Shown: piece after piece, positions 36,681 to 49,340 of the stretch
How positions within the stretch are numbered: position 1 is the first letter of the stretch
Layout of the letters: every line of letters starts with the position of its first letter
Origin: Nemopilema nomurai
Lineage: Eukaryota > Cnidaria > Scyphozoa > Rhizostomeae > Rhizostomatidae
Assembly (NCBI GenBank): GCA_003864495.1
Contig: ML133442.1
Coordinates: 1,367,731-1,431,730 of the forward strand
Reading direction: 5' to 3'
Length of the DNA: 64,000 nt
Notes under the pieces: generated by a model
Databases searched by the model: none
Told to the model about the DNA's origin: nothing
What the model saw: the letters and a program-made list of their open reading frames with translations, nothing else
Position numbers and translations under genes: made by a program

Positions 36681-39013
36681 GCTTGAACTTCAACTTGAAA
36701 CTAGCAACAAAAAATGGAGAGCAGTCAATGAGTGCTAAAACTCTACTAATTGCAGTATATATTGCGTCTTATTCAAAGAACTTATGACATTTGTCACTTT
36801 TTAACTATCGTAACATATTGGCCTATGATGGCGATTAACGAATCACCTTTCTACGTACTATTTATTCTGCATGAAATTCCACATTTCCTGCGTGATATTC
36901 CTGACGTGCCTCGTGACTGCACAAAATCGTGACTTCTTATACGACATTCATACCCGAGCTGCCCATTGTATTTCTACTCATTCAGTACACCGTTGCCAAG
37001 TAAACATACTGCAGTTGGACAATTATTGGGAGGGGGAAATCCAGCCCCCAATTCCCCCCAGTTTCGACGGGCCTGACCATTGTAGCTCTCAACGTTTCCA
37101 TTGCCTCAACTTTTTATTGTCTCTCAAGGATATTTCCAGTTATGATAATTTCTACAAAGAAGACCAGTTTAGATTTTGGCAACGTTCTGGAAGATTAACC
37201 TTTCCGGAGGTTCCCGAAGAAGTTTAATTCCGTTCGAAGCATGGCTGGAACTGAGACTGAAGAATTGGAAAACTCAGTCCTTTTCCAGTATTTTGACCAC
37301 CAACGTTTGTGCAAACTGAGAAACTGTTAGTAATTGATGGAAGAAGGTAAACCAAAGCAATTTTGTTTTGACTGCATTTCAATGAATTATTGATCATCTA
37401 CGCATTTTTCAAGTCACCTGAACACATTTGCCGCAATTTATTGAAACTTTTGCTATCATTTTCATTTGAACTCATGAATGTGGCTCATCTTCATTGTTCT
37501 ATACTATTGAAAATTGAAACTGCTTTTGAAAAAGGTTTACATGCAATTTATAATTTTCACATATATCACTGTTAATGGACTTGAACAAATTGAGGTTTTT
37601 GTGTGGAAATGTTGCATGTTGTATTGTTGGTGTTTCTCTAAAACATTTGACATTTATTTCTTAATGGTCTTTTTGCTAACGACTGCACGCGTATGGCATG
37701 TATAAGTGATGCCTACCCATTACCCTTGGAAGAGGCCAAGCAAACGAATTTCAATTTTAATAAGGCTTTATTCTTACTTCCATACCTGGCATAATTTTCA
37801 CTTTAAATTGTGAATCAATTTTAGCTTACTTTCGAATGTTCAAACTTAGATCCAAACCGTTGATTTAATTTAGGTTACATTCATTTTTCATTCAAATCAG
37901 TTGTTCAACATTCCTTGCTCTGATATCAGACATCACTGCATTAAGACGATTGCGCATGCTCATTGCCAGCTCATTTCTCATCACCTTTTGGAAAGATTGG
38001 AGGAAATGACGAGTTTAGTTGATCCATGAAATGCATCCCTCACTGGTACGGGTTTCGCCTCAACGAACCATTGACTAGAGACACCAGTTGTAGCGGAAGT
38101 AATTATGGAAGGAATAGACGAGCATGCATTATTAAAAGCTCCAGAATGGGGGCCGAGGGGCTGGTAGAACTTTGAGTTCTTTAACATCGAAAATTAATTA
38201 CACATAGAAACTATTTATCAAATAGAAAAGTCTGTGATGCAGTTTCTTCAAAGGCACTGAAATATCTGTTTTTTTAGGTAATTGAGCTCTGATCCTGTGA
38301 AATGTGATCAAGAATTAGAGGCACTGTGACAGATCAGCTCATTATTGAATTGGAATTCATTCCAGACACCCTTAACCTTTTTGTGTACGAAGAATTGTGT
38401 ACACTATGTAGTGGGTCGAGGGGAACACATACACGCATATATATAGATATATATAGAGACGCTCTTCCGTAACTTTTTTGCTATGCAAGGCATGCTCATT
38501 TTCCTGCACTTACGGTACCAATTTTATTGCTTGCGACCACGAAATGTCGTTGACTCAATTCAACACGTTGTATTGTATCATTGCCAGAAGGGAAGTTGAA
38601 ACGGCTTTTCGCAAAAACAATCAATCCTTTGTAAAGGAAGATGCGGATATTGTGGCAATAAAAGCTTTGATTGGAGAAACACAGGTTGTATTGTAGTGTG
38701 GAATCTATTAGGGAAATCGTGTTGATTGAAAATTTATGATTCTACGCACTGGGAGAAGCCTCTAGAAACATTAACTAGAACAGCTTGTAATGCGTATGCG
38801 TAGAATAGCATTTGGAGCGCCCTGTGTTCAATGGGCGTAGCGAATGCTGTGAAACTGCCGATAAAGCATCAACAGAGTAACGGCATTCTTCGTACACAGC
38901 GACATTATTCATTCCAGATAAGCTCACTTCAACATCACATACATAACGGTCAAGTACTCGCACCTATGTACTCGCACCATAGACATACTGACGTCACACC
39001 AAACATTCGATTG
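36681..39013. other. Copy B downstream block (repeated after C and D)
   Basis: No firm gene. It contains an open frame at 36871-37227 (118 codons) with a hydrophobic start, but the corresponding stretch in C and D differs by a ~290-bp segment and a 1-nt indel, so coding is unlikely. It also contains the relic of a minus-strand open exon (about 36951-37084, broken here by a TAG and a frame change), a minus-strand frame at 37981-38187 and a + frame at 38478-38696; both are simply duplicated in C. A TATATAGATATATATAG stretch lies at about 38440. Confidence 0.45.
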
Positions 39014-39874
39014 TTAAGCATAATCTAGGCGCTGCAGTATAGTGTTGATAAGTTGAAAGTGACATTGCTGAAAACCTACTTGCGAACGACAATGACTGAT
39101 GACAGCTTAAACTCGCTTATGGTAATGTCATGCGAAAGGGATCTAACCGACGCAAGTAATATAGATGCAGTTGCAGCTTGCTGGGCAAAACTGAAACAAA
39201 GAAGAATTAGGTGCTGAACATTAAACAATAAAATCTGTGCACTTCAACAGTTACATAGATATTTTTCTTCTTTTTGAAATTACTTGCAAACTTTATTTTC
39301 CTGAGAATAAATATTTACGAGTTTATCAATAGTAATTAGTACCGTTTAAGGAGACACCCATTTAAATTGCCACACCCATTTTGTCGGCAAACCACTGGTT
39401 CTGCACCAAACTTGTTACCGACTTCGCCACTGTACTTTCTCTAATTTCATTGATTTCTAATACGAGGCAAAATTCTAACTTGTGCAGATAACTAGCTTGT
39501 GGCCGCTACTTTTACTTAACCGTGAGGTGTGGCGACATTTACTAAGCTGGTTCTAAAATCTTTACATTTTGCCTTCCCCATTTTCAAATAGAAATCGCCG
39601 GCCCCGATCACACACTAATTAATACAAATAATTTGAAGATGCCTATAGTCGTCTCGTTAAGAAATGATTTATGGTTTTGGAAGTGCCTCGATGTTGGAGT
39701 GTCTCGCGATTACTGTGGATGGGGGCCAATTCTCGTTACTTGCCTATAGTTTTGGTATATTTTGAAATCTAACCAATTGTACAGCGATGATATGTTTTCT
39801 GGCTTCAAATATAAATTTTTTCGGCAAAAGGTATTGGTTTCAATATTCCTCGTTTCCCCAATGCAATGTTTCCA

Positions 39875-39943
39875 CGATTCCCTGATTCCCCGATTCCCTG
39901 ATTTCCCGATTCCCTGATTCCCCGATTTCCCCGATTTCCCCGG
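39875..39943 (+). repeat. Pyrimidine-rich CCCTGATT/CCCCGATT repeat upstream of copy C
   Basis: Tandem variants of GATTCCCTGATTCCCC. A matching tract lies upstream of copy D (56445-56509) and a short remnant upstream of E (about 62255-62275), always 290-380 bp before the start codon. Confidence 0.85.
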
Positions 39944-40236
39944 TTACGCCATTGGTACTAACTTCATTTGGTTGAGATTGTACTTCAAGAAAAAGATCTT
40001 TCAAAAGCTTCCTAGGTCAAATTACATTGCTAATGCCGGCGTGTCATAAATGAAGGTTTCTAGCCCTGTCGTTATGACGCGCTTGCCAAAAAATCGATTT
40101 TGCATCGAAGGTCATTTGAATGGTTTACGCCATTTGAAGTTTATTCTCTCTTATTTCTGTCCACCACGGAGGAGGATTAGAGAGGTTCAGACATTTGCTG
40201 AGAAATCTTGCTTGCAAAAAGACAGCATCTGAAAGC

Positions 40237-41908
40237 ATGAAGAAAATATATCTACTTTTGGCAATAACGATTGCTTTCCAGCGGCTCTTCGAAAGGGAGT
40301 CCTCCATTGTTGTGGCAGAAGTCTTCCTGGAAGAAGGCAATGAACAAGCATTGTTTGTAGCGCCAACTTATCCTCTTGTTCCATTCAAATACTTCCATCA
40401 GTGCAATCTTAATAGGAACTGCATACGGGTTACATGGGAGGCCAGCACAGGAGAGATTCGTCTAGTTGAAGACAATTCTCCGCAGCCGTTTCCAGCAGAA
40501 GGCTTCAGGGTGTGGCGAAAAAACGGTGAGATGTATCCTGTTATCTCCAGCACAGATGTTCAGCAAAAAAAATTATTGCACCTAAACGGTAGTTTCAATT
40601 GTATCATTCTCCAGAACTTGATGTGCAAGTTATTTTGCTGAGAAATGATTGAAGAGAGCATGACGCAATGTTCACCTTCAAACAAAGGAGTGCTAAAACT
40701 TCATCCACCGCATCTACTATAAGTTCTTGCGTTTTACCCCTTGTAGGCCAAGTTGTAGGGTACTTTACGTAAATCTTGTGATCATCTGTTGATTCTGCTC
40801 TAAACAACACGCTGCCTGTTAACTGTTGTAGTTGCCTATTTGCAATTTTGTATTTGTTTCAGGGTACTGTCCAGTTGCCTTCAAAGCAATAGGCTGCTAT
40901 TACACTTCCCATATTGATCACTGGCAGAGATTGCTTCCTATTCTGATTGCAACAAAAATGGACGAAAATGCCAAAAGTGAAGGCATTTCATCTACGATTA
41001 TTGACATGGTGTGCAGTTGTGTAATGAAAGGAAAGTCGATGGGGTTCCAAACCGTTGGAATAGAGTACTTTGGTATGACATTAGCATTTAATCGATGTTA
41101 GCTTTATGATTCGCCATTGTTTGGGTGGAGTGACAAAATGTTTTCCAGTAAAACATTCCTTTACAAGAAATCATTTATGTCAAATTTTGAAGGCAATCAA
41201 TGGAAATGCATTCCTTTTGCGAACGGTGAATAATTGGTCTACACCAACCCATGTCTATCTTTGTTTCAGGTTATGTTAAGCTGAGGCTTTCAAGATCATT
41301 GTCAATTTTCCTACTATATTTCCTTTCAGAGCCTTGAGCATTGTACCAATACAATTAAATTTACAGTTTCCTTGTTTTTTTGTTCTTTTTCTTGCTCAAT
41401 CTTTGAATTGTTAAGTTTGTCCTAATGTTGCTTGTGTGACATGCATGTTTCTGTGTGTGACAATCCTATTTTGTGTTCAACAATTTTAAAGAATTACCAT
41501 ATTTGCACCATTCCTTTATATCAAAGTCAGCATAATGTAGTTCACGCCTAATGAACTATGCTAATATATTGATTGGAAAATTGGAATCTGGTTGGAAAAG
41601 CAATCTCAATCTATGTGCACAGTCAACAAAGATTCTAGAGATATCTCTGGTCTCTATTATTCGTGGTATGTGTGCTTGCAACTTTAGCATTGAAAATGAA
41701 AATAACAAAGCAACTGATAGTGGGCTACAAAATTGTTGACTCTACTTTTATAGGAGAATGCTGGGGCTCCACAGATAATCACGAAGTTATAGAGAAGTCT
41801 GGTGAATTAGACACTGGCTGTAAAGACTTGGAGATGAAACACTGCGAACGAAATCGAAACATCTGCGTTGGGACAGGATACATATTTTTTGGATACAAGA
41901 TATTTTAA
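40237..41908 (+). CDS. Secreted Cys-rich tandem-family protein, copy C, 3 exons, 217 aa
   Basis: Exons 40237-40525, 40863-41072, 41754-41908; lengths and phases as in the other copies. Signal peptide M-K-K-I-Y-L-L-L-A-I-T-I-A-F. The exon 2 variable patch (40907-41002) reads S-H-I-D-H-W ... K-M-D-E-N-A-K-S-E-G-I. Exon 3 is E-C-W-G-S-T-D-N-H-E-V through C-V-G-T-G-Y-I-F-F-G-Y-K-I-F, stop TAA. The exon 1 protein is identical to copy D, whereas the exon 2 patch differs strongly (see findings). Ten conserved cysteines. The module downstream is truncated at 44098 by the transposon complex. Confidence 0.85.
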
Positions 41909-44098
41909 GCTTGAACTTCAACTTGAAACTAGCAACAAAAAGTGAAGAGCATATGTCACTTTTTAAGAAGAACTTATGACATTTGTCACTTTTTAACTAT
42001 CGTAACATATTAGCCAATGATGGTGATTAACGAATCACCTTTCTACGTAATATTTATTCTACATTCCACATTTCCTGCGTGATATTCCTGACGTGCCTCG
42101 TGACTGCAACAAAATCCTTCTTTTTTAGCCCTTCTCAACCTTGAGACCATATTTTTCATCCTTTAGAATCACTTTTGCTCTGCATAGAATCCCTACTTTG
42201 AAATAAAACTATTTGTAAGAGATTATACCTTGAAATGCCAGGGAGCGCCCAGGAGTGTTTCATGCAGTGTAAATTAAAATACAAATGAAGTGCAATACAT
42301 AAACAGAGACAAATCCGAAGTTTTAGATTGCCAGATTCCACGACTTCTGTTATATGGCGACTGCTTTTCAGATTGCACCATCAGGGCCGTCGTAACGACA
42401 TTCATACCCGAGCTGCCCATTGTATTCCTTCTCGTTCAGTACACCGTTGCCAAGTAAACATACTGCAGTTGGACAATTATTGGGAGGGGGAAATCCAGCC
42501 CCCAGTCCCCCCGGTTCTGTCGGGCCTGACCATTGTAGCTCTCAGCTTTTCCATTGCCTCAACGTTTTATTGTCTCTCAAGGATATTTCCAGTTATGATA
42601 ATTTCTACCAAGAAGACCAGTTTAGATTTTGGCAACGTTCTGGAAGATTAACTTTTCCGGAGGTTCCCGAAGAAGTTTAATTCCGTTCGAAGCATGGCTG
42701 GAACTGAGACTGAAGAATTGGAAAACTCAGTCCTTTTCCAGTATTTTGACCAAACTGAGAAACTGTTAGTAATTGATGGAAGAAGGTAAACCAAAGCAAT
42801 TTTGTTTTGACTGCATTTCAATGAATTATTGATCATCTACGCATTTTTCAAGTCACCTGAACACATTTGCCGCAATTTATTGAAACTTTTGCTATCATTT
42901 TCATTTGAACTCATGAATGTGGCTCATCTTCATTGTTCTATACTATTGAAAATTGAAAGTGCTTTTGAAAAAGGTTTACATGCAATTTATAATTTTTACA
43001 TATATCACTGTTAATGGACTTGAACAAATTGAGGTTTTTGTGTGGAAATGTTGCATGTTGTATTGTTGGTGTTTCTCTAAAACATTTGACATTTATTTCT
43101 TAATGGTCTTTTTGCTAACGACTGCACGCGTATGGCATGTATAAATGATGCCTATCCATTACCCTTGGAAGAGGCCAAACAAACGAATTTCAATTTTAAT
43201 AAGGCTTTATTCTTACTTCCATACCTGGCATAATTTTCACTTTAAATTGTGAATCAATTTTAGCTTACTTTCGAATGTTCAAACTTAGATCCAAACCGTT
43301 GATTTAATTTAGGTTACATTCATTTTTCATTCAAATCAGTTGTTCAACATTCCTTGCTCTGATATCAGACGTCACTGCATTAAGACGATTGCGCATGCTC
43401 ATTGCCAGCTCATTTCTCATCACCTTTTGGAAAGACTGCAGGAAATGACGAGTTTAGTTGATCCATGAAATGCATCCCTCACTGGTACGGGTTTCGCCTC
43501 AATGAACCATTGACTAGAGACACCAGTTGTAGCGGAAGTAATTATGGAAGGAATAGACGAGCATGCATTATTAAAAGCTCCAGAATGGGGGCCGAGGGGC
43601 TGGTAGAACTTTGAGTTCTTTAACATCGAAAATTAATTACACATAGAAACTATTTATCAAATAGAAAAGTCTGTGATGCAGTTTCTTCAAAGGCACTGAA
43701 ATATCTGTGTTTTTTAGGTAATTGAGCTCTGATCCTGTGAAATGTGATCAAGAATTAGAGGCATTGTGACAGATCAGCTCATTATTGAATTGTAATTCAT
43801 TCCAGACACCCTTAACCTTTTTGTGTACGAAGAATTGTGTACACTATGTAGTGGGTCGAGGGGAACGCATACACGCATATATATAGATATATATAGAGAC
43901 GCTCTTCCGTAACTTTTTTGCTATGCAAGGCATGCTCATTTTCCTGCACTTACGGTACCAATTTTATTGCTTGCGACCACGAAATGTCGTTGACTCAATT
44001 CAACACGTTGTATTGTATCATTGCCAGAAGGGAAGTTGAAACGGCTTTTCGCAAAAACAATCAATCCTTTGTAAAGGAAGATGCGGATATTGTGGCAA
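41909..44098. other. Copy C downstream block, truncated by the Gypsy junction
   Basis: Matches 36681-38660 of copy B, apart from an additional ~280 bp at about 42115-42395 that copy D also has. Homology stops after GATATTGTGGCAA at 44098, where the Gypsy element begins. No gene is recognised apart from the minus-strand exon relic listed separately. Confidence 0.5.
42368..42541 (-). pseudogene. Minus-strand Cys-containing open exon, copy C version (early stop)
   Basis: Same reading frame as 58952-59143 in copy D, reading G-A-G-F-P-P-P-N-N-C-P-T-A-V-C then L-G-Y-E-C-R-Y-D-G-P-D-G-A-I. It ends in TGA where D has TGG. No ATG, no assigned family. Probably a fragment of an unrelated gene carried in the duplicated module. 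Confidence 0.35.
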
Positions 44099-47000
44099 AC
44101 CGAGAGAAAACTTTCGACACTAAAATGTCGGCAACTGTCCTAGCTTTCTGATCTTGGGTTGGAAAGGCCTCGCACCATTTGGTAACGTGGTCCATGACCA
44201 CGAGGATGTGCTTGTTACCCCTAGAAGTGACTGGCAGGGGTCCCACATAGTCCATGGCCCAGAATACGAAAGGTTCACTGACACTGATGGGGTGTGGGAG
44301 GATGCCTTTACCTCACCGCACGTCTGACAAGACTGAATTAATTCGCGAATCCGACGTCCCATTTGTGGCCAACAAAATCTACCCTGGGCTCTAGAGATCG
44401 TTTTCGTAATGCCAAGGTGCCCACCGAACGAGCTACAATGGAGGCCGGAGATGACCTGGGGGACCAGCGTTTCTGGTACAACGACAGCGTAATCGGGGGT
44501 GTTCCTCGGTTTAGGTGTAGACTTCACCAAAATGCCATCAAGAATAAAAAGTTCACTCAAGCAGTTCCAGTAAGCAGACAGTTGAGAATCTTGACCCCAC
44601 GCAAAAGAAGGTGGTGGAGGAAAACCCATTGTTTTCATGTCGAGAACCTTGCGAATGTGGGGGTCCGTTTGTTGGGCCTGTTGGAGGTTTGCCTCGTAAG
44701 ATATTGTAGTTAAGCATACAAAAGCCGTGGGGAGGACAGGGCTAGGGTGAAGGGACTGAGGTGGAAAAAGGTCTGACGGTAGGCGGGAGAGAGCATCTGC
44801 ATTACAATTTTGTAGGCCAGGACGATGTCGCACCTCAAAGTCATATTCCTGCAGGTCCATTATCCAGTGGGCTCTTCCCTCTTTCGGTTCGGTACTATGA
44901 AGCCACCTCAGTGCATTATGATCAGTGAGAAGAAGGAATTTGCGACCTAAAAGATTCACCCTAAAATGATAAACAGCAAAGGCAACAGCCAGGGATTCTT
45001 TCTCGGTTGCGGAATAATTTTTTTCACTGTCAGACAGCGTCCTACTAGCGTAGGAGATTACCCGTTCCTGGCCGCTATCATCAAGTTGAGTAAGGACCGC
45101 ACCTAAACCGACATCAGAGGCGTCGGTCTGCAAAATAAACTGTCTTTGAAGAGACGGAAATGCAAGGACAGGACTGGAACAAAGGCGTGCTTTCAAAGCT
45201 AAAAACGCGTTATCGTGAGCGGCAGTCCAGCAGAACGGTTTCCCTTTCTTTGTTAGTTCTACAAGAGGGTAGGTCAAGGTAGCAAAATTATCGATAAATC
45301 GACGATAATACCCTGCTAGTCCAAGAAAGGACCGTAATTGCCCTACATTACGTGGGGCCGAGATTTTACTAACGGCTTCGATTTTGGCAGGGTCAGTATT
45401 AACGCCATCAGCCGACACAACATGTCCTAAATAGAGAACTTTCTTGGCGCCAGAACAGCATTTGGACGCCTTCACACGCAAATTGTGAGTACGGGCGCGG
45501 TCTAGGACCAATTTTAGTTTCTCGCAATGTTCTGTAATATTTGTCGATGGAATAATAATATCATCAAAATAACAGAGACAGGCATCATACTGTAAACCAG
45601 AAAGAACTATTTCTAACGCCCTGTCAAAAGTTGCGGGAGCGCCTGACAACCCGTATGGCAAACGAACGAACTCAAACAATCCGTCCGGAGTAACAAACGC
45701 AGTTTTATGCCTGTCGTCTGGGTGCATGCGTACTTGCCAGTTACCTTGGCGAAGATCAAGTGTGCTAAAGATCGTAGAGCCATTTAAGGCGTCGAGTAAA
45801 TCATCTATCCTGGGCAAGGGATGGGCATCTCGAATTGTGACGCTGTTGAGTTTACGATAATCAACACAGAATCGAAAAGAGCCATCATTTTTCTTGACGA
45901 GAACCATAGGGGACGCCCAAGGGCTAGTACTTGGTGTGATGACCCCCTGTTGAAGCATTTCCGATATCTGTTTTCTCGTCTCTTCGCGATAGGCATAGGG
46001 CAAACGTCTTGGATATTGGCGAATAGGCTGCGAGGAACCGGTATTAATCGTATGAGTTATTACGTTAGTTTCACCTAAATCAGGCTCCAAAACGTCAGTA
46101 TACGGTAAGAGCGTTTCTAACAATAAACGTCTGTCCTGGGAAGATAAATTGGGGCTCATTGCAGCTTCCAAGTCAGATTGACGCTCTGCAGCACTGCAGA
46201 TAGGATAAGTCATTTCAGAATCAATGGTCGGTAACAATTCAACCAGTGAACAAAAGTCAGCAACTTTCTGGCCGGAAAACAATTCAACACTTGTATTAGA
46301 AGTGTTCATAATTCGTACCGGAATACTTCGACTATTATCAGTCGCATCGCAAATTGTGTATGCGACTTGCAACGAAGAATGCAAATTGGCCGCCGGCCTA
46401 GGTGTAATCATACCAACAACCCCACAAACACTTTTTGGAATGGAACCGGTAAGAATAACCTCGACTCTACTAGGTATGAGGATATCTTCCGGCAAAGTCA
46501 CGGGAACGGGCCCCCGGGAAGGAGACTGGGTTAGAATTACGGGGGCTGCTGTTCTGTCAGCGGCTGCAGAAGAGAGCGACGAAGAAACGCTTTGTGAAAC
46601 AGAGGGCGATAGTGGAACATTACCATGGGGACCTGTCAATAAGTAATCGCGCCCTGTGCTCATAATACCTAACCCATTGGCGGTTAAAAAGTCCCAGCCA
46701 AGGATACATTCAAATGGGGGGAGCAAGTTGGCACAAACAAAAAACGTACCAGAATAAGTAGAACATTCGCCACAGGACAACTGTACATCAGCTTGCACGG
46801 TCCCCGTCACACGTAAGGGCTCTCCCGTTATAGATATACAACTACTTCCGGCAAAAACATCAAGGGGCGGCCTAGGTATTAACCCGGTATAAACAGAAGA
46901 ACTAATAAAGGACTTCACGGACCCCGTGTCGATTAAAGCGCGCACTAAAACACCATTGACTTTACAAAGAACCAACGGCTGGTTGGCAGAGGAGGACATA

Positions 47001-47237
47001 GATGCCCCGCAGTCAGCCAAATGCTGAGACTTATACATTTTACCCCGACGAAATTTACAATGAGTAGAGTTACCTCGGTTTTTAAAGCGTCCTTCAGAGT
47101 CATGAGGTGTACGGTCCCAAGCCATACATTGGGAGCACATCGCAGGCGAGAGAGGCGAAGGAGGCATGTCACGGGATTCGACGAGGGAGTTGTTGTTCGA
47201 GTTGGGCGGCGGAGGAGCTTTTTGAAGGGCCACAATT
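44099..47237 (-). pseudogene. Gypsy pol (protease, RT, RNase H, partial integrase)
   Basis: One 1037-codon frame (47233-44120) contains, in order: an aspartic protease with A-L-I-D-T-G-S; reverse transcriptase with the P-L-P-R-I-D-D block, L-D-L-R-Q-G-N-W-Q and the catalytic Y-F-D-D; RNase H with L-Q-T-D-A-S-D-V-G-L-G-A-V-L and D-H-N-A-L-R-W-L; and the integrase zinc-binding region (H...H...C-x-x-C: H-C-S-S-F-G-G-H-L-G and S-C-Q-T-C-G). A frame change near 44275-44300 shifts the integrase catalytic core into another frame (about 44255-44099, M-D-Y-V-G-P-L-P onward). The core is truncated shortly after its first acidic region. The element cannot encode a complete integrase. I do not join the pieces. 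Confidence 0.93.
47230..47237 (+). repeat. Left target-site duplication CCACAATT
   Basis: CCACAATT at 47230-47237 is repeated exactly at 54915-54922 on the other side of the inserted transposon, inside the Gypsy gag-pol frame. The frame reads through if one copy and the insert are removed. Confidence 0.88.
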
Positions 47238-47870
47238 CAGGAATGAAACGTCCCTGATTCAGGGATTTATCCACCCAACGAAAACCTCGTTTAAATAGAA
47301 AATGCAGTCAATATGAGGCCACTCTGTTGATGCTGTAGGCCTAGCTATGGCGCGGAATCGACCCTCCTTCGTACTTTTCTCGTGATCTGGCAGATGGAAG
47401 CTTTGGATAGAAATATACGAAATATTGCCAGTGGGCCAGAGCTTGGTTCTTTCTATTCTGTTGCATTCTCTCGGTAACAGGGAACCCAGTGGACAGCCTC
47501 TACATGCAAAGGTTCAACTGCAACTTTTGTTTTGCACCTTCGCGTTCAAGAACTAGTAGTCCCATATACAGTACCTTCGATAAAGGCCCAAAGTTATCTT
47601 CTCGACGAAGGCCGAGGCCAAAAAAGGCAGCTGAAAGTTCACTGGGACCGGGGCATCAGCAACCCTGTCACTGGAATTGCGAATTTTTTTATTTTACACA
47701 AAACTCGTAAACAAAATTGGCGTAAATAGAGGGTGGTCAGTGGGGCAAAAAACCTAAATAGAAAGCTAAACAGTTATTTTTCTTAGTTTGATAGATGAAC
47801 TTTATTTAAAGAGAGGAAAAACCTGGTTAGCCTAACAACTAATCTTCCCCTGGTTCCTCATACCTATACC

Positions 47871-48249
47871 ACACGCTTTTTATAAGGAACCACTTTATAA
47901 GGAACCTACATGTAGAAGGCCGAAATATATAAAAAACGAAATCCCTAAGGAACTTTTCGATTTGAAAATTGTTTATAACTGCAAGCATCAAGGGCTAAAA
48001 AGCCCGTTCCATTAATTTGCAGCCAATACTCGCATAGATTGTTTGCTATTTGTGTGTCAAGTGCTTTATGGAGTAGTTTCCGCATTTCTATCTCGCCCCT
48101 CTCTCTATTAAGTGTTACGGCTTATTGATGTGCAGTGAAAATTAAGGAACTTTTAAGAAACTTTGTTACTAAAATCTGATGACTTGAGGTCTACGAATAA
48201 GGAACTTTTGAACTAGGCCTTGTGGTAGGTTCCTTATAAAAAAGCGTGT
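47871..48249 (+). mobile_element. MITE copy 2 (nested in the foldback-like transposon)
   Basis: 379 bp with terminal inverted repeats ACACGCTTTTTATAAGGAAC and GTTCCTTATAAAAAAGCGTG. It matches 31709-32127 in inverse orientation. No coding capacity. Confidence 0.87.
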
Positions 48250-49340
48250 ATAACGTGGGAGGATACAAATTTAAATTTCTTCAGCTGTTCTGATTTGTAG
48301 TTGCCTTTAATCAGGCACCAGTGTGTTGAATCAATGTACCTTGCACCAGAGATATCTGTATCAAATGACAATTTCCCATTGTTTTTCTATTCTTTATTGG
48401 CACATATTCCATTTTAGCTTTATATTGCCAAAATAAGTGACACTTTTTTGACTAGACTGTAAATAGGAAGCAGGGGTGGTGCGTAGCGCTGCCGGAGTGG
48501 TATTACTTTCCCAAATAAAACAACATGGAGTTTTTGGCCACACCTTTCTTTTAAATAGGAAATGCCCTTATAATGACTTTTAGATACAAAGCTCATTGCA
48601 AATGCAGAATGGTGCAATTTTTCATTGCTTTCAAGAACAGTGCACAATAAAAAAAAACACACCTGAAAGAAAATTCATGCCTCAGAAAAGAGGTATTAGA
48701 CTAATAACAGCAATATCTTCAAAGGCCGCCCCTAATAGGAAGGGTATCAAATATCTGCATAATATTTCTACAATGAACTAGCAGCAGTAAAGAAATTTGG
48801 TGATTAGTTTGGGAACAGAAAGCAAAATTCCCAGAACCAACTTTTTGGTGGATATTTTTCAATATATCTCTTTTTTTGATTAACCCAAATTCTTTGCAGG
48901 TTGTGCTAATAGCTAAAGCATATCCCTGTATCCCAACTATAACAAACTGAACACACAAATTAAAAAAACCTACCAATATTATGAACCATTGCATGCATTG
49001 TGTATTGAACCATTGTGTATTTTAGAAACGTAGCAAAAAAGACTCAGTAGAAGGTTGAAAGAGCCTATGAATTTCTTGTTATCTTTGTTGTCCCCTTTTG
49101 CTGTTTCTCATCAAATTTTCACAATTATTTTGATTAAAATTTCCTTACAAAATAATCAGAAAAAGATCTTTCCCTATACAGACTACTCCATTCCTGCATT
49201 CTTTAATGAATAATTGAACACTTAACTTCAAGAATAATTATGCACAATGGTATAAAATGGATACATTTGTTTTTAGTATTGATTAGAGCAAATTTCCTTA
49301 TGGAAGATCATTGTGAAGAAATATGGCTCTTTCATGTTAA

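Noticed and set aside
36871..37227. 118-codon frame with a hydrophobic N-terminus, possible secreted protein
   Set aside because: The same region after C and D carries ~290 extra bp and a 1-nt indel that destroys the frame. The hydrophobic start in B is joined to the rest only by a deletion.
37981..38187. Minus-strand 68-codon frame repeated after B, C and D
   Set aside because: Present only because the module is duplicated; the D version has an altered N-terminus through an insertion, and no splice or domain evidence was found.
38478..38696. 72-codon frame also found after copy C
   Set aside because: B and C are recent duplicates, so conservation is uninformative; no domain, and the equivalent region after D is not conserved.
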